Both the position numbers and the translations under genes were made by a program. Of a stretch of DNA of 64,000 nt, positions 36,101 through 50,600 are shown one piece after another. Positions within the stretch are counted from its first letter, which is position 1; every line of letters begins with the position of its first letter. The stretch covers positions 620,001 to 684,000 of the forward strand of contig JASSKH010000031.1 in the NCBI GenBank assembly GCA_031763025.1, in the 5' to 3' direction. Below the pieces are notes generated by a model. That model did no database searches. It was not told the DNA's origin and saw nothing but the letters and a program-made list of their open reading frames with translations. The DNA comes from Macrocystis pyrifera. Taxonomy: Eukaryota; Sar; Phaeophyceae; Laminariales; Laminariaceae.

Positions 36101-39100
36101 ATGGGCCCGAAGAAGCATGACTTCCTCTACAGTATTATTTCCAACCATATTTCATCCCAATCACTACGACACTATTACGAGGGACCATAGTAAATCGGAC
36201 TAAATATTGTTAGTAGAAATAGACAAGGATATAGGTTTTTGTGTATGCCGTAGGTCCCATTTACTATGGTCCCCCGTAATATTATCAGCGTATCCGCTCT
36301 GACCCAAAATATAAGGACCGTTTAGACTGAATAATTTTATGCTAACGAATCCTATATTTCGGGTCAGAGTGGTGTATATATCATATGCTCCAGATCACTA
36401 CCTTACTGGCAGATGTGTTAATACTGCTGTTATTACTAATTGTGTTAATATTGTCAATACTATTAATAATACTATTATTACTAATAGTGTTAATAATGTC
36501 AATACTATTAATAATACTATTATTACTAATAGTGTTGATAATGTGAATACTGCTGACACTGTTAATACCACCAATAATATTGATACTCTTAGTAGCGATA
36601 CTCCCGCTCGTGTACCAGGTACCGATTTAAGACACGATGTGCCTGTACTTACTTGGTGTGGATCACGGCTCCGAGCAGGGTGGCGAGGATGACCTGGCTA
36701 GTCGCGATCTCCAGAGGAGGCAGGTAGTTCAGGTAGTCTTTAAAAGTCCTCGTCGCCTGGAAGAGAGAGGTCGTCAAAAGCGACACAATGCATCACGGTG
36801 CGCGGGGGGGGGGGGGGGGGTTGTTTGACCAATGAAATGAACGTATATTTTTCAGGCGTTTTCGTAGCAGACCTCCAGCAGAATAGGTCAATGGTTGATG
36901 GGGTTGTTTGACCAATGGTGATATCACCCTTGTGGACCTGCAGTCCCTTTACATCAGTTGGGGGGACGAACTACTATGAATTTGAGTGGTGTGTCCCCAA
37001 AAGTGATCTAAAGAGACTGCACTCCTAAAATGGCCAAATGTTACTTTTTCTGAAAGGCTAGTTTTTGGTTGAAAAAGAGCAGTGCTTTAGTCTATGCAGC
37101 ATCAGAATAATGCAGCTGCTATAATCTCGCTCTACCATGTCATAGCACAGCATACCCCTATTCCGACCATTCCGACTATTCGGACTATTCCGACATCCCT
37201 CTGACCTTGTCGGTGGGGGGGACGGCGTAGACGGAACCGGGGGTGTTCGGGACGTAGGACACGATGGGCTTCTGGGGGAAGTTGACGGCTGCGTGGAGAG
37301 CGCTGGCCGTGTAGATCATACTGGACAGCACCTGCAATAAAAGAAACAAACAAAAAAAAACAAGGCCCAGCCCCAGAAGCAGCAGAAGAAGCAGCAGCAA
37401 GAACAGCAGCAGTGCGGGGGGGGGGGGGGGGGTAAGCGAGTCAGTGATCGAAATTCGTTGTGCGAAAAACAGTGAACCTGATGCTTTGGTTCAAGAGTGT
37501 GTGCAGTAGGCTACCGGTGATCGCTCGAGTTGTAGCCCATATACCGTAAAGAGTGAATGAAGAACACACACAGGGGTACGTCGTTTTTCAGCTCGGTTCT
37601 TCTACAACCATGGTGTTTTCCAAACGGTCTGGTCGAGAGCCTTCTGAATTCATGACGTTCGACTTCAGCACCGATGTCATTGTCGAGAAAACCATCAATA
37701 GCGCTGAAAAACGATCGCATCCTACCTACCCTGTATAAACGCATCGCTGTTTGTGCTAAACCTACGGCCACGGCGTGATCGAGGGGGTGACATAAAAGCG
37801 ATGTCCGACAGGCGGGCGGCACGGCCGCAACATGATCCTAGTCGTACCATACTGCTGGACGCTCACGTCACCAAAGAGGCGTTATCGATGGTGTTGTCAT
37901 CATCTCGGGGTCTCAAACGGGTTATATGGGTATTAAATGTTAACCTTGTGTCGTACCTTTGCGATGAAGGCCTTGTCAACTTTGACGATCTCAAGAATAG
38001 TTTTTTTAATTAAAACCTTTCTGTACCATTGTCATGAGTGCATTGATCACTTGCCCATGCTTGGGAGAGCCGTAACCTAAACCAAGCAACTGTACACCTT
38101 TGCGAAGAAGGCCTTGCCAACATTTGTTGATGCTTGGGGGAATGATTTAGTCAACAACGAAGGGTACCTTGATGATGAAGGCCTCAAGAGCATTGCCGAT
38201 GCTTGGAGCTATGCGTAAATCGCGAATTTGCATATACCTTTGCGATGAAGGCCTTCTTGTCCTTCGAGCTGCTGAACTCCTTCATCCACGTCATCTGTCC
38301 GGTGGTGGCGAGCTCGTCGACGAACGCCTGTACATAGAAAGGAACAACGGAACGAGAAGCGTAAGTAGAACCGACGTGATCGTGCTTCCTTCAGATGAGC
38401 GAGGGTTTTGAGGCAGAATTCGATTATCGTCTCTTTTAAGCCACGTCATCTTTTTTTCCCGACATTTGAGCAGCTCGTCGTCAACGAAGGCCTGTGAGGT
38501 GGGATTGTCGCAGAGTTCAGACAGCACGGCACGGCACGGCATCGTATCGTTTCCATCAAAACTCTGGAGCAATATCCCAGGCACCACCCCAACCGTCATA
38601 GCTACAGAACTCTTTTTTTTTAGTTTGTTCACCATCACGTTTTCATTTTTCCTTCTGCCTTGGACAAGCAAGCCCTGGTCACAGATGTCTTCCCTTCCCA
38701 CCCCGGCATGTCAGATGTGCCCTATTTTTTTTTATCGCGCTGAGGGTTTATTCGGCATTCCCACTCCTCGTCGAATTTTTCATCGACTTTCTTGCTATCT
38801 CTCATGTCACGCAGTGGTGGAACTCGCTATTACGGGGGTCCATAGTTAATAGGACCTATGGCATACATAAAAAACTATACATTTACCTATTTTTACCAAC
38901 AATATTTGGTCCTATTTACTATGGTCCCCCGTAATACTGCCCTACCTATCAAGAGGATCACATCATCACTAATCAAAAACGTAGAGGGGTGACCCAACTG
39001 CCAACCACAGAGTCCATTTCGTCGTGAAGTCTGTGAGAATAATGATCACGTGCATGTCTCGCGGAGAGACGCGCAGGAGGCGGATGGCAACTTGTGACCG

Positions 39101-42100
39101 TGAGGTTCGCTGGCGTTGTTCAATAGAACGGAAAAGAGAGAGAGGTGGTTGAAAGGATGGCGCTCGTGTGACCTTTTGCTGCCTCACCTACCAATAACCG
39201 CCACCAATCAAAACAAACCATAACCCCCCTCTTCATACCTGAAGCTCGTAGTCGGCGGCGATGTCCCCATCATTCTTGTAGTAGATCTGTTCAGATTATT
39301 ACGGGGGACCATAGTAAACAAGACCAAATATTGTTAGTAAAAATACCTAAATATATAGTTTTTTATGTATGGCATAGGTCCTGTTAACTATGGACCCCCG
39401 TAATAGAATCCCGCATCACAGAGCAAACGGGGGCGGCAATAAGTGTGTGCTGCGATGTGTAGTGCTTTGTTTGCACCTTAAACCGTTGTTTTGGACATCA
39501 GCATACCCAGCGAGTGGCTGGCTTAGTTCTTCATCGTCAAGAGCCAGGATATATTTCTGGTATACTACTGGCACACCGTATCAGAATACCGTATCACACG
39601 TGTGATACGATACCACACCCGTATCACACTAGGGTGATAAGATAACGCACTACTACCACCGTATCACACTAGGGTGATAACATAACACTTCCACCGTATC
39701 ACACGAGTGAGAAGACAATACCCCCGTATCACAGGTGTAAAAATAGGTAATACACTCTTATCACACGGGTGATAAAAGATAACACCCCCCCTATCACAAG
39801 TGTGATAAGACAATACCGTATCAGTATACCGTGTCACACGTGTGATAACACACTACTCCCGTATCACACCAGGGTGATAATATAACACTACCACCGCATC
39901 ACACTAGGGTGATAACACAACACACAATATCGATCACACGTGTAATGAGATATCACAGCCAGCAGCATGAGTATCACACGCACGATAAAAGATAAGACAC
40001 TCGTACCACACGTGTGACAAGATAATAAAACACCCCCGCCGACGGGTTTCCAAGCGAACTTTCGCGACAGCAAGGGACAGTGCAAACGCCGAGCGATGCG
40101 CCTATGCAACCACCTCTCGACGAGATCTCCCCAAAGCTACCAATTGCTGAGAACAAAATCGGCTCGGCTCGGGTGTGCTATGCGTTATCGCCAGTGTTTT
40201 ACGGTGAAAAAAAAGTAAGAGCAATCACCCCGTCGCTAGCTCGACTATGTGGGGGGGCGCATACACATAGTAATCGCATCCGATAATGTGCCCCCTACAG
40301 TATGTCTTCACACCATATGTGATTCGTATCGTGTAAATATTAATAGTACAGACGCAAGTGTTCTTCATACCAGTACGTATGTAGGAATTTCGGTTTCGCC
40401 CGATTTTCTTGTTTGTTTCTGTTTTAGCAGGTATTTGCAGCAGTATTGCAGCAGTACGTACAGAACAGGTTCTCGAATAAGAAACCGGAGCACTGGTCCG
40501 GGCTTTGATTTGGAATGGGAGAAAAGAGAGTGTGTTCCGCTGTAACTGTAACCGACATTACCAGTACTATGGCATGCCTGACGCTCTTTCCTATGCGAAT
40601 TGTTTTTTTTTTTCGATTCGATTTGGGGTTTTCAGCCAATCGCAGACGTTTCACGCGAGAAAAGAATCCACGTACTGTCCGAGCCATAAGCAGCTCAAAA
40701 ACCCGTTTCTCCGCCGGCGCCGTCCGAATTATTGTCGACTATTAGCCGAATAAATCTCTAAAGTAGCTTCAAATCTCAAAACCGGCCTATTTTCAAACGA
40801 GGGACAGCTTCAGACCAGTTTGTTTGGTAGTATGCACGGTGGTAAAAAAAACGAAGTACGCCTCTGGAACAGGACAAATTTAGAGATGGGTACTCGTACC
40901 CCAAGAGAGTGTACTCTGGGCTAATTCTGGGCAGTGTGTGGCTGAATCCCTCAGTGTATCGGCCAAAAACGAAGGCCTTATAGCTGCAGCTGAGGGCTTT
41001 TCTCATGGGAGGGCCGACCCGGTAGCGTTATGTCTACCGGGAAATCTCACTCCGAGATAGATACAGCAGTCCTTGCTCCAGGGGGGCACAGGCATCACCA
41101 CCACCACCGTACCGCACCGCAGCGCAGCGCACCCTACACTTACGCTCGTGTACAGTAGTGCTAGCGTAGTATGTAGTAGTGTCACAGAAGGCAAGTACAA
41201 GAGCTGTGGCTGTGGTTTGGTTGGCCAAGTAAGCCACAGACGCGACAGATGCCCTGCACGCTCTTGAGGCACGTTTCTTGGGGTCGCATCTGTGCTGCAA
41301 TTGATATGAACATCCGACGCGGCACACTACTGTATCATACCACCTCATCAAACTCATCTCTAGAGTAGAGTACATGGTGAGATCATCTGTCCGGTTTATG
41401 TTGAGTTGTCTGACCAGTGTCCGTTGGTGTGTATTGCAGACAACTGATTGCAGGCCATCCAAGCAAAGCTCACGTTGAGGTAGTCCGTCACCCAGGTGTG
41501 CGTAGCCTCCCAGTACTTCAGCCCGTTGTCGCGGTAAGGGTATCGGCCAGGGAGATCCTCCTTCGTCACCCCACGCGTCTTGAAGTCGGTCTCTGGCGAA
41601 TAGTCCTTGGAGATGCGTGCCAGCGTCTGGTCGGACACAAGCCAAAAAGTTAAAAGGGAAAAGGGGAAAGGGGAAAGGGAAATGATAAATGATATTAACA
41701 AAAAGCCCGAATAAGAAAAAACATGTAAGCGATTGACGATAAGAAAATGAAACCATAAGAACACAAGAAAATCGGATTATGAAATCGTGCTCAGCGGCGA
41801 GCGCTACACGTCAGCTTTTGCGATAAATACGCGATGGTCAAGGTTGTTGAAGGGCGGTGTCACCATAAGGTTCTGAGGCTTTCTCACACTACAACCGAGT
41901 CATGGGGGTTTCTTGTTCGCAGGCCCATACTGCTGTATCCCCAATAATAGTACACCAGTAGTGTACAGTTGTGCTGCTGCTTTTACTCGTACTACTCCTG
42001 CTGCTGTGAATTATGGGTGCAGTGGGCAGTCCAAGAGGAGAGGAGAAGAGAGGAGAAGAGAGGTTCGCGTGGCTGGTACGTAGTGGTTCAGGTATTTGAC

Positions 42101-45100
42101 AGTACCGTTGGTAGTACGGTTGGTAGTAACGTTGGTAGTACCGTTGGTAGTACCGTTGGTAGTACCGTTGGTAGTACTGTTGGTAGTAGCGTTGGTAGTA
42201 TAATACAATACAGGTGATAAAATAGCACACATTTAATAAAAACAACACATCTGGTAGTACCGTTGGTAGTACCGTTGGTAGTACCGTTGGTAGAAGCGTT
42301 GGTAGTACCGTTGGTAGTACCGTTGGTAGTACCGTTGGTAGTACCGTTGGTAGTACCGTCGGTAGTACGGTTGGTAGTACGGTTGGAGGTACAATAGATG
42401 GTATACAATACAAGCGATAAGATAGCACACTAAAAATATAATAGTAGCACACCCCCGCGCACGAACTTCTGTGGTCGTTTTCTCGACAGGGCAGACAGCA
42501 TGAAGGCCAAGCGACGCATCTGCGGCATCTACGGAATGGTCTCGAACACACCTTTCCAAGGCCACCATTTTCGTCGTCTGTGCCTTCATTGTTCATTGCT
42601 TGTTTCGGAGAAAAAAGGCTCGGAAATTCATCCCAGGGGGTGTGTGGGGGTGTGATGTCTCATCACCGCTATTATCACCCGGTGTGATACGCTGATATCA
42701 CCGGTGTGATACGCCATACGTTATCAGTACCAGTCAATGACAGGCTCTGGTTAAGGAATGCCCGGTATGGTGTATACTACACATGTACAAGTACTTAGCG
42801 TATTCAATGGGAGCAGTGTTAGCATACATGTCTGCTGCAACTCCTGCCACCTGCCATGCATACGATATTATAAAGTTCATGGCTAATGACTCTCACGGGC
42901 GAGCCTGAAGAAGTTACACACCCATCATAGGTAGGACTATACGCGGGCCGCGAGGTATTAATACTAAGGGTAAATAAAATATGTGAGTACTCTAGACGAG
43001 AGCTTTTGTTGGGATTGGTAGTATACTACCAATAGTATGAGCAGCCTAAGAGGAAAAGAGGGGTTTGGTTAGGGTACTCGGTAGTCCCCGAGTAACAGGG
43101 TACGCGAGGTTTGGTTAGGGTGTTCGGTATAATAGTACATTCGTAAGATGAGTGAGAGGAAAGGAGAGGTCTCAATAGGGTACTCAATAGTACACACTAT
43201 GAGGTTATGAGAGACAGGAGGGGAGAGGAGAGGTTCAGGTATTTGGTGCTATGCGAGTAAGAGGAAAGGAGAGATGGAGGAGAGGTGCGGTTGGGGTATT
43301 TGGTGGTCTACACTTTGATCAAGAGGAGAGGAGAGAGGAGAGGAGAGGAGAAGGAGAAGGAGAAGGAGAGGTTCGGGTATTGAAGTGCATAAGTAGCAAG
43401 AGGAAAGGAAAGCTTTGGCTCAACGCTAATAACACCAACACCGACATATTCTCCACTAAAAATAGACGCAAATACGGGAATGACGACATCGCTCCAGTTG
43501 GCCGTCAGGAATGTCGATGCCTGCATCTGCTCATCTCCACCAGAACTGCTCGACCCACTACACATAACAAGAGCGACTTACAAAAAAATCACTCTCGTTT
43601 TCCACACTACACCCCATACGTTAGTGTGATGACATGGAGAAGGCTACTATTAATACTGAGCCGTTGCCTTCTCCAGAAGATTAGAGAAGGGATAAGAGTT
43701 CTAGTATAGGATTGGGGAAATCGCGTGCACGTCGATGGGCAGAATGAACGGTTTAATGGGAAGAACACACACTAGTGACAGTGCATCTTCAGCCGCACGC
43801 ACCTGTTCCAGCAACATGCTCCAAGAGTCTTCGATCTTGTTCGCCTGAAGCCTGTCCACGCCGTGTCCCTTCGCCATCAGCAGCTGATCGAGAAGAAAAA
43901 AAAGACACAACAGACAGAACGCGTGCACCAGTACAGCGGTAGTGCAGCACAAGCTAAACACCTGGTATTACGGTAGTCTACCGTTACGGGGTACCATAGT
44001 AAATAGGACCTACGGTAGACACAAAAACCTATATATTTCCCTATTATTACTAACAATATTTGGTCCTATTTACTATGGCCCCCCGTAGTACTTCTGCTGT
44101 ATGTGTGTACCACCCTGGACGGAAATATAAGGATCGTTTACGCACAAATACTAATACTAAAATCTCCTTATAATTCCGTCCAGAGATGTAGCTGTAATCT
44201 TTGTAGGGCAAACCGCTGGTCCATTTCGGGGTCAAACCACTCTAATTTCAAGTAGCTTGTTCCCAAACCGGGACTGCAGTCCTCAATGCAATTGACAACT
44301 GCTGATCGTTCACTAGTCGGACGGACTACGGTAGAGCTTCGTACTTTCCATGAGTTGCCGACTACCCATCACCAGCTGGACGGAAAAACATGCAGTGTGT
44401 ACGGCGGTAGTAGAGAAAACCTATAGATGAGTCTACGAGCACCACTCTGCCCAGAAAGATAGGCACCATTTGGGATTGAATTGGATAAATCTTCCAGACG
44501 GTCCCTAACATTTCGGCACGACTTCAACCCCTTGAAGAACGGCACCGAGTGTTTTTTTGTGCCAAACTACTCGAAATATATATCAGTACCCGGTACCAAC
44601 GCATGCGATGTGCTTTGCGGTAGTTGGAAGGCTTTACTTTACAGTAATTTTTTTAGTCGCCAACTGTTAATATTAACTATTATCAACCTCCTTTGCCATC
44701 CGACTGTGTGTAGCATAGATGAGCTTCAACGTTGATCGCCCGAAAGCCTTCATACCCCGGGAAATGATAAGCACGGAGACAAAAAGAGCCCGCTTAGCAC
44801 AAAGTCGAACTCCCTTCTGCACCTACTTTCGGGTTGAGCTCTGTATTTCCACTGGTGCTGTCCTTGCTCCTTCCTTCTTCCTCCTTTAAGTACCACTGTA
44901 GTCGGGCTATTACTTACCAGTCTGAGCGAAAATTTTAAGCTACATTCGATTTACCTTGTACGTACAAACGTTCCCGATCAGATTGAGAGTCGTTTCCCGG
45001 AGGTGCCGACCATCCGACTTCATGGGTTTCCATACTTATAGGAAGGATTGTTGAATGCGGGATAGATACCATCCCGTACGTTTTGATTTTCGGGCGGGCC

Positions 45101-47646
45101 TTCCCCGGCCGGGGAGAGGGATGATTTGGCTCGATTGGATATTGTAAAATAGTCGTGACATCCTGCCTGCCGACTCTAAGCCCCCGTCAGTCCGAAATGT
45201 TAGCCTGGGAAGGCAAAAGGTGATACACACCCCTGCTGTATTTGCGACCCCTATTGCATATAGCGCACACGTCCTAACAGTTGCAATCCCTATCGCATAT
45301 GGCACCCGTCGTAGTTGTAATCCCTATCGTACATAGCACACCGCTAATTGCAGCCCCGATCGTGTATGGCACACGGCTATAAAACAAAAAGGCTCCCGAC
45401 TTTCTGTGAGAAGATTTGACGCACGTACGTACCGTAGCATAGCATGCGTCTAATGCTTATCGTATCATGTCATACCTCTTGGGCGCCCCAGTTGATGAAG
45501 GCGGTTCCCTCCATGTGCGGCTCGAGCAAGACGTGGATAGGGTGCTCCTTGGCTAGCTGGCGGTGCATGGCTACCATCGGCGCCTCCAGAACCAGGTGGG
45601 TGTTGCCCAGATGTGAAATCACCTCGTGAATGCTGGTTGGTTTATTTATTGTTGTTTTGCAGTTTTTGCAGAGGACCGAGGACAAAGGATGTGTCTGTCA
45701 CCTCTAGTGTTGGATATCGAATGTCTATATCGGATATCGATATCGGAATCGACTTCGATACGACAGCGATAAACAATAATTCCACGAATCGGCAATACGG
45801 TTCCGATATATGATATATGCACCCAAGCTTGGGTTCAGTACTCGTATTTGCAGAACAAAACACGGGAAGGAGGGCAACACACGTTCGATACAATGCCATT
45901 TATCTTGACTGTTTTCGTTTTACCGAGGGCAAAAAAAAAGCACGTATTTCATCCGTAGATGTGATATATCCTTCCAATTATTTTGAGCAAGTCACTGCAG
46001 CAACGTTGCGTTTCACAAATAAATATATACTCGTATATATACGTAATATCTGCATAAAAACCCAACACAAAATTGACACACGACAGAGGTGTGGAGGGTT
46101 GGTCAGAGGATCAAATCCACGCCGCCCCCGTGCACAGGTTTTCGGGGGTGTCTCGAAAAATGTCAAGACGATATTTTTAGAAGATCAAAGTCTGCTTTCA
46201 CCCAACCACCTAGGGATTACAAACGCTGTACGTACGTAAGCTGCACGGCTGCAAAAAAAAAACGGGAAAGAAAAACGTTTGTCTGCTTGTAACAGTTTGT
46301 AAGATTGTGTACACGAGTAATAGTAGTACTGTGGTAGACTATCATAAAACGTGTTTCGCTCTTTCCAGATAATGTACTGCCGTATCACTATCGTCAAAAC
46401 TTTCTACACCGCCCCCGTTGTCTACTAGTGGATACCTTCGAACGCTACTAGAATCTAATTCATCAGTTCGAATCATCACCGTGGTGAAAACAAATTGAAT
46501 GTAAATTTGCAAAAACGAAAACAATCAACTGCTGTAGAGAGTGCATGTAGGGTGCGTAGGCGCAATTAGACGCAAGCCCGCGAGAGAAGAAAAGGCTCGG
46601 GTCTCCTCGACGTAAAAAAGGCAAACCACGACCCGTATTGGGGAAGGGGGGAAGAGAGCCTCTCTCTGCTGTGTGCTATGTGGCCCCGGATCTGAGTTAC
46701 GACTGTGTATACGAGGGAGAGAGAAAAGAAGGGCGAAAGCGGTAAAGAGGATCGAAATACATGCTGGTGTGAATGAGTTCAGCTGAGGGGCGGGAACGGC
46801 GGGTCTACTCGCTGATGCCCACGCCCGCGCCCGACTTACATGAAGTCGGCAGCCTCGAAGCAAGCCTTGGCGATGAGCCAGTTGTAGCCGTCCTCCGGAG
46901 TGAAGATGGGCGTCGCTGTCTCCCCTTGGCTCAACTGCACAAAAAAAAAAAAAAAAAAAAAAAAAGATCGTTAGGGTTAAGGTTGCTTGAAACGGGAAAG
47001 CCTATTGAAGTACTTTTCCCTACCGATCGTGGCGCCAATCCGATCCGATTCGGTAAATACCGGGTGGTGCATCGGATCACGTGTCTGTATCCGCATTTTG
47101 AGGCCCCGGTCGGCTCGGAATCTACTTCTGCTCCAATACCCAAGACAACCAATAGTCGCGATGCTGTTCATCTGCTAAATGATACACCGCAAAAAATACT
47201 CTAATTCATACATAGAGGCTATCACAGTTAGAAATTGACTGGCGAGGGAAGGCAGCAACCAAGGGGCCAAAAATCTTTTGAAAACAACAAAAGCACACAC
47301 GCAAAGTTCAAGCCACATACGCAAGACTTGTCCGTAAAATCCCGAACGCAACCACTTTTCTGTAATAGTTAGCCAACTAGTGCCACCTAATGCCAATGGA
47401 TTTCGAACTAATCGGAGACTTACAGTCCTACGAAATTCACCTGCATCCCGATGGGTTTGATGGGAAGCAAGTCGTCGTCTACCGCCTCGAAGAGCGCAAT
47501 GCTAGGGGTGAGGTATCGAGTAATCTCGCCGTCAAGAGGCGACGTCTCCATATCCTGCGACACCGCGCCAAAGCAAAAGCGCACAACCACGGGGGTAAGC
47601 GATGGGGTGGAGCAGTGGAGGCGACCAGGAAGCAGGGAGTGCGTGT

Positions 47647-47682
<36 letters not shown>

Positions 47683-50600
47683 AGCAGCTTGTTAGGAGGG
47701 GGGGGGCGGGAGGAGTTGCAGCTTTGGAGGGATAACATGCGATTAATATGTACCAGTATGTACCCGTCTAACAGTGTAGTATATTATTAATAGTATTCAT
47801 AGGGTATATCCATCGATCATAGATTGGTTTAGCTATACGGTCGATCAAACAAACTAAGGTACGGGCAAGGGGGGCATTGTGTTCGCAGGGTCGCGCGGTA
47901 CATAGCACCCTCACTTGAGCACCTGTATACTAATAACAAGTCAATACTAAGTACTTAGAGCCAATGGTGGTATTACTACGTCACCCAAAACCTGATTTGG
48001 CAAAAAAAAAGCCTCAGCATAACGTGCAAAACCCGATGGACAATCCCAAAGCCTATTATAATAGTACTAAAAATAGTAATACTACTAGTAGGTATATCAA
48101 AAGAGTAGTGGTATAGCAGAACACCAATATATACTCAACGATCTTGGGTGAAGGAGGCTATTATAGTACAGTAATAATCAGTCCCAGTGACCGTTCGGCC
48201 AAAGCAAAGAAAAGTTCCCCTATCGTGACACGCCTCTAACTGTAATACTAACACACTATCACGGGGGACCATAGTAAATAGGACCAAATGGTGTTGGTAA
48301 AAATAGGGAAATATACAGGTCTTTGTGTGTATCGTAGGTCCTATTTACTATGGTCCTCCGCAATAATAGTCGTAGACTAGTACCTACTTTCGAACGATAT
48401 ACACATTGGCGTGCGCAAGTTCCACACGCAATCGGGCGAGTAGGGGACCCATGGTGCATAGTACTATTAATATTAATACTGTAATAACCGTAATTAGAAC
48501 CAAATTTGCTGTGCGAACGTAGGGGGGTACAAGGTGTTAGGAGTACATTGTAGGTTCTTATTTCTGTGTATTACTGCTGTGTGTAATGCATTGTATTATT
48601 AAGTGTTACTATGCATTTTGTTTTTAGTTATGTATTACTATGTGTTACCATGTATTAATATGTATTGCAATGCCCCCCCGTACTATTAATAGTACGCCAT
48701 TCTGGACGTAAATATAACCACCAACTGGGTGTAAAGGTGAATATCAAACGGTGCTTACATTTCCGTCAATAGCCGTATACCTTGAGGATCTGCTCAAGCC
48801 GATACCTCGAGCAGGCCGAAGCGATTCTACCACCGAGGGTTGATCGACGACCCTCCTCATTGTCCACTCCTTGGAGAGATCATGATTTACTGCTACATAC
48901 AGTATCATCATGCATCTATATCATCTAAATCATCTACATCGTCTAGTTCTTCACCTTCCGGTGTGAGAGGTTGTGCAGGATCTGTCTATAGTACAGATCC
49001 AACCCAGGAAACATGTGCTGCAGTAGATAGATCATGCAGACTACACGGGTCCCACCCGGCAACATGAGCTAGGTTATACAAATCATACAAAATCATACAG
49101 ATAGATCTGCCCTCAAATATCCATATCATGATCTGTAGATGACCTGTAGATGATCCGTACATGACCTGTAGCTCTAGATGATCTGTAGCTCGTACTCCCG
49201 AGGTGTGTATTTGTCCAACCAGCGCAAACAAGTTGACGGCAGCCTATACATGTACATATGAGGTCCCATACAGTGATATGGCGTATACCGTATACTGTGA
49301 TCAAGATAACACCCGGCCTGGGACGAATTTCAGAGCCAACCTTGTTCAAAACAAACATGGAGAGAACAACACAACAACTTAATAGTGGGCCTTGGACGGA
49401 AATGTGAAGTGTGTCGTTTCGAGAGCATTCCCTAGACGCACGAACGCATCACTCGGCGTTCGCAGCTTGCTGCCGGTTGTCCAGAAATTCCGATTCGGAA
49501 TTTAGTCCGGCGGGGGGTGTTGTTAGTTCCCTGCGTGGGATACGGTAAGACCGGTACTATCTCACCTTGAGGAGCTCCTGGTCGACGACAAACAGTTTGC
49601 CCGCCTTGAAGAGAGAGTCCACCTTCGTCCTCAACCCCTGGAGAAAAAAAAAAAAAAAAAAAGACCAGGGACCGCGGGATGCACTTGTTACACCTGTGAC
49701 GATACCACCGCACCCCAAGGGTGCACGGGATAACTACAAACAAACACAGCACGACACAACACAACACACCGCACCAGTATGATATGCACCATTTCAGAGA
49801 CCTACCTAGACATTGGGGGGACCGCGGGGGGGGTGTACTCAATAGCAGAGATGTGCTCGATCTCAGGCATGGGCGTAGTCGTATGACCATAGACCCTCGC
49901 ATCCCTACAACACCGGGGGGGGGGGAGGCGCTCAATTGTTGCTTGGGCTTAGCCATTCGACCAATGACCATGCATCTCTTTCGAGACGGAGCGACGGAGC
50001 GGGTGAGGGGGGCGTTTCCATTTGTTGCTTACCTTAGTCGTTTGACCAATGACTATGCATCTCTATCGAGACGGACCACTCCGTGACCGCGACATAGGCT
50101 CCACACTAAAACCAGACACACCAAACACCCGTAAAATAATATATAGTGTACTCATACTATTAATACTATACTTTTTTAATTTTATCCATACCAGACACAG
50201 CAGAAGTTCCAGTTCCACTTCACCGACAAGCAGTTTTGTTTTGTTTTGATTCGTTTTGCTATCCTCCGGCGGATTGGTAAAAATAAAAGCTTCATTAAGC
50301 TCAGCACACTTTCACGTTCAAAATTCGTGTCGTGGGTCAATTTAACCCATACAGTAGCTCCCGTTGCAACATCAGAACAGTCTGAACAGTCTGCTGTTAC
50401 CATTGCCGATTGGGCACGTTGGCCCAAGGGTTTGTATAGATATAGTAGTGTTCGTCGTTTCACCGTGAAGGTAAGAGCGTTGAGCTCGCTCGCACAGAAG
50501 GGGTTCTATCGTATCCTGCAGCGCTCGATTTAGCTCCAGGACCAGCGGAAGGTTTGCCAATACCGAACCAAAGGTGTTTTCGGACAGATTCTGGTGGAGA

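Noticed and set aside
39575-40030. CRISPR-like appearance of regularly spaced palindromes
   Set aside because: The spacers are themselves repeated and similar, there are no cas genes, and the context is a eukaryotic intron.
41889-42596. 235-codon minus-strand frame rich in V-L-P-T repeats
   Set aside because: It is the translation of the 12-bp GGTAGTACCGTT minisatellite, which stays open because 12 is divisible by three.
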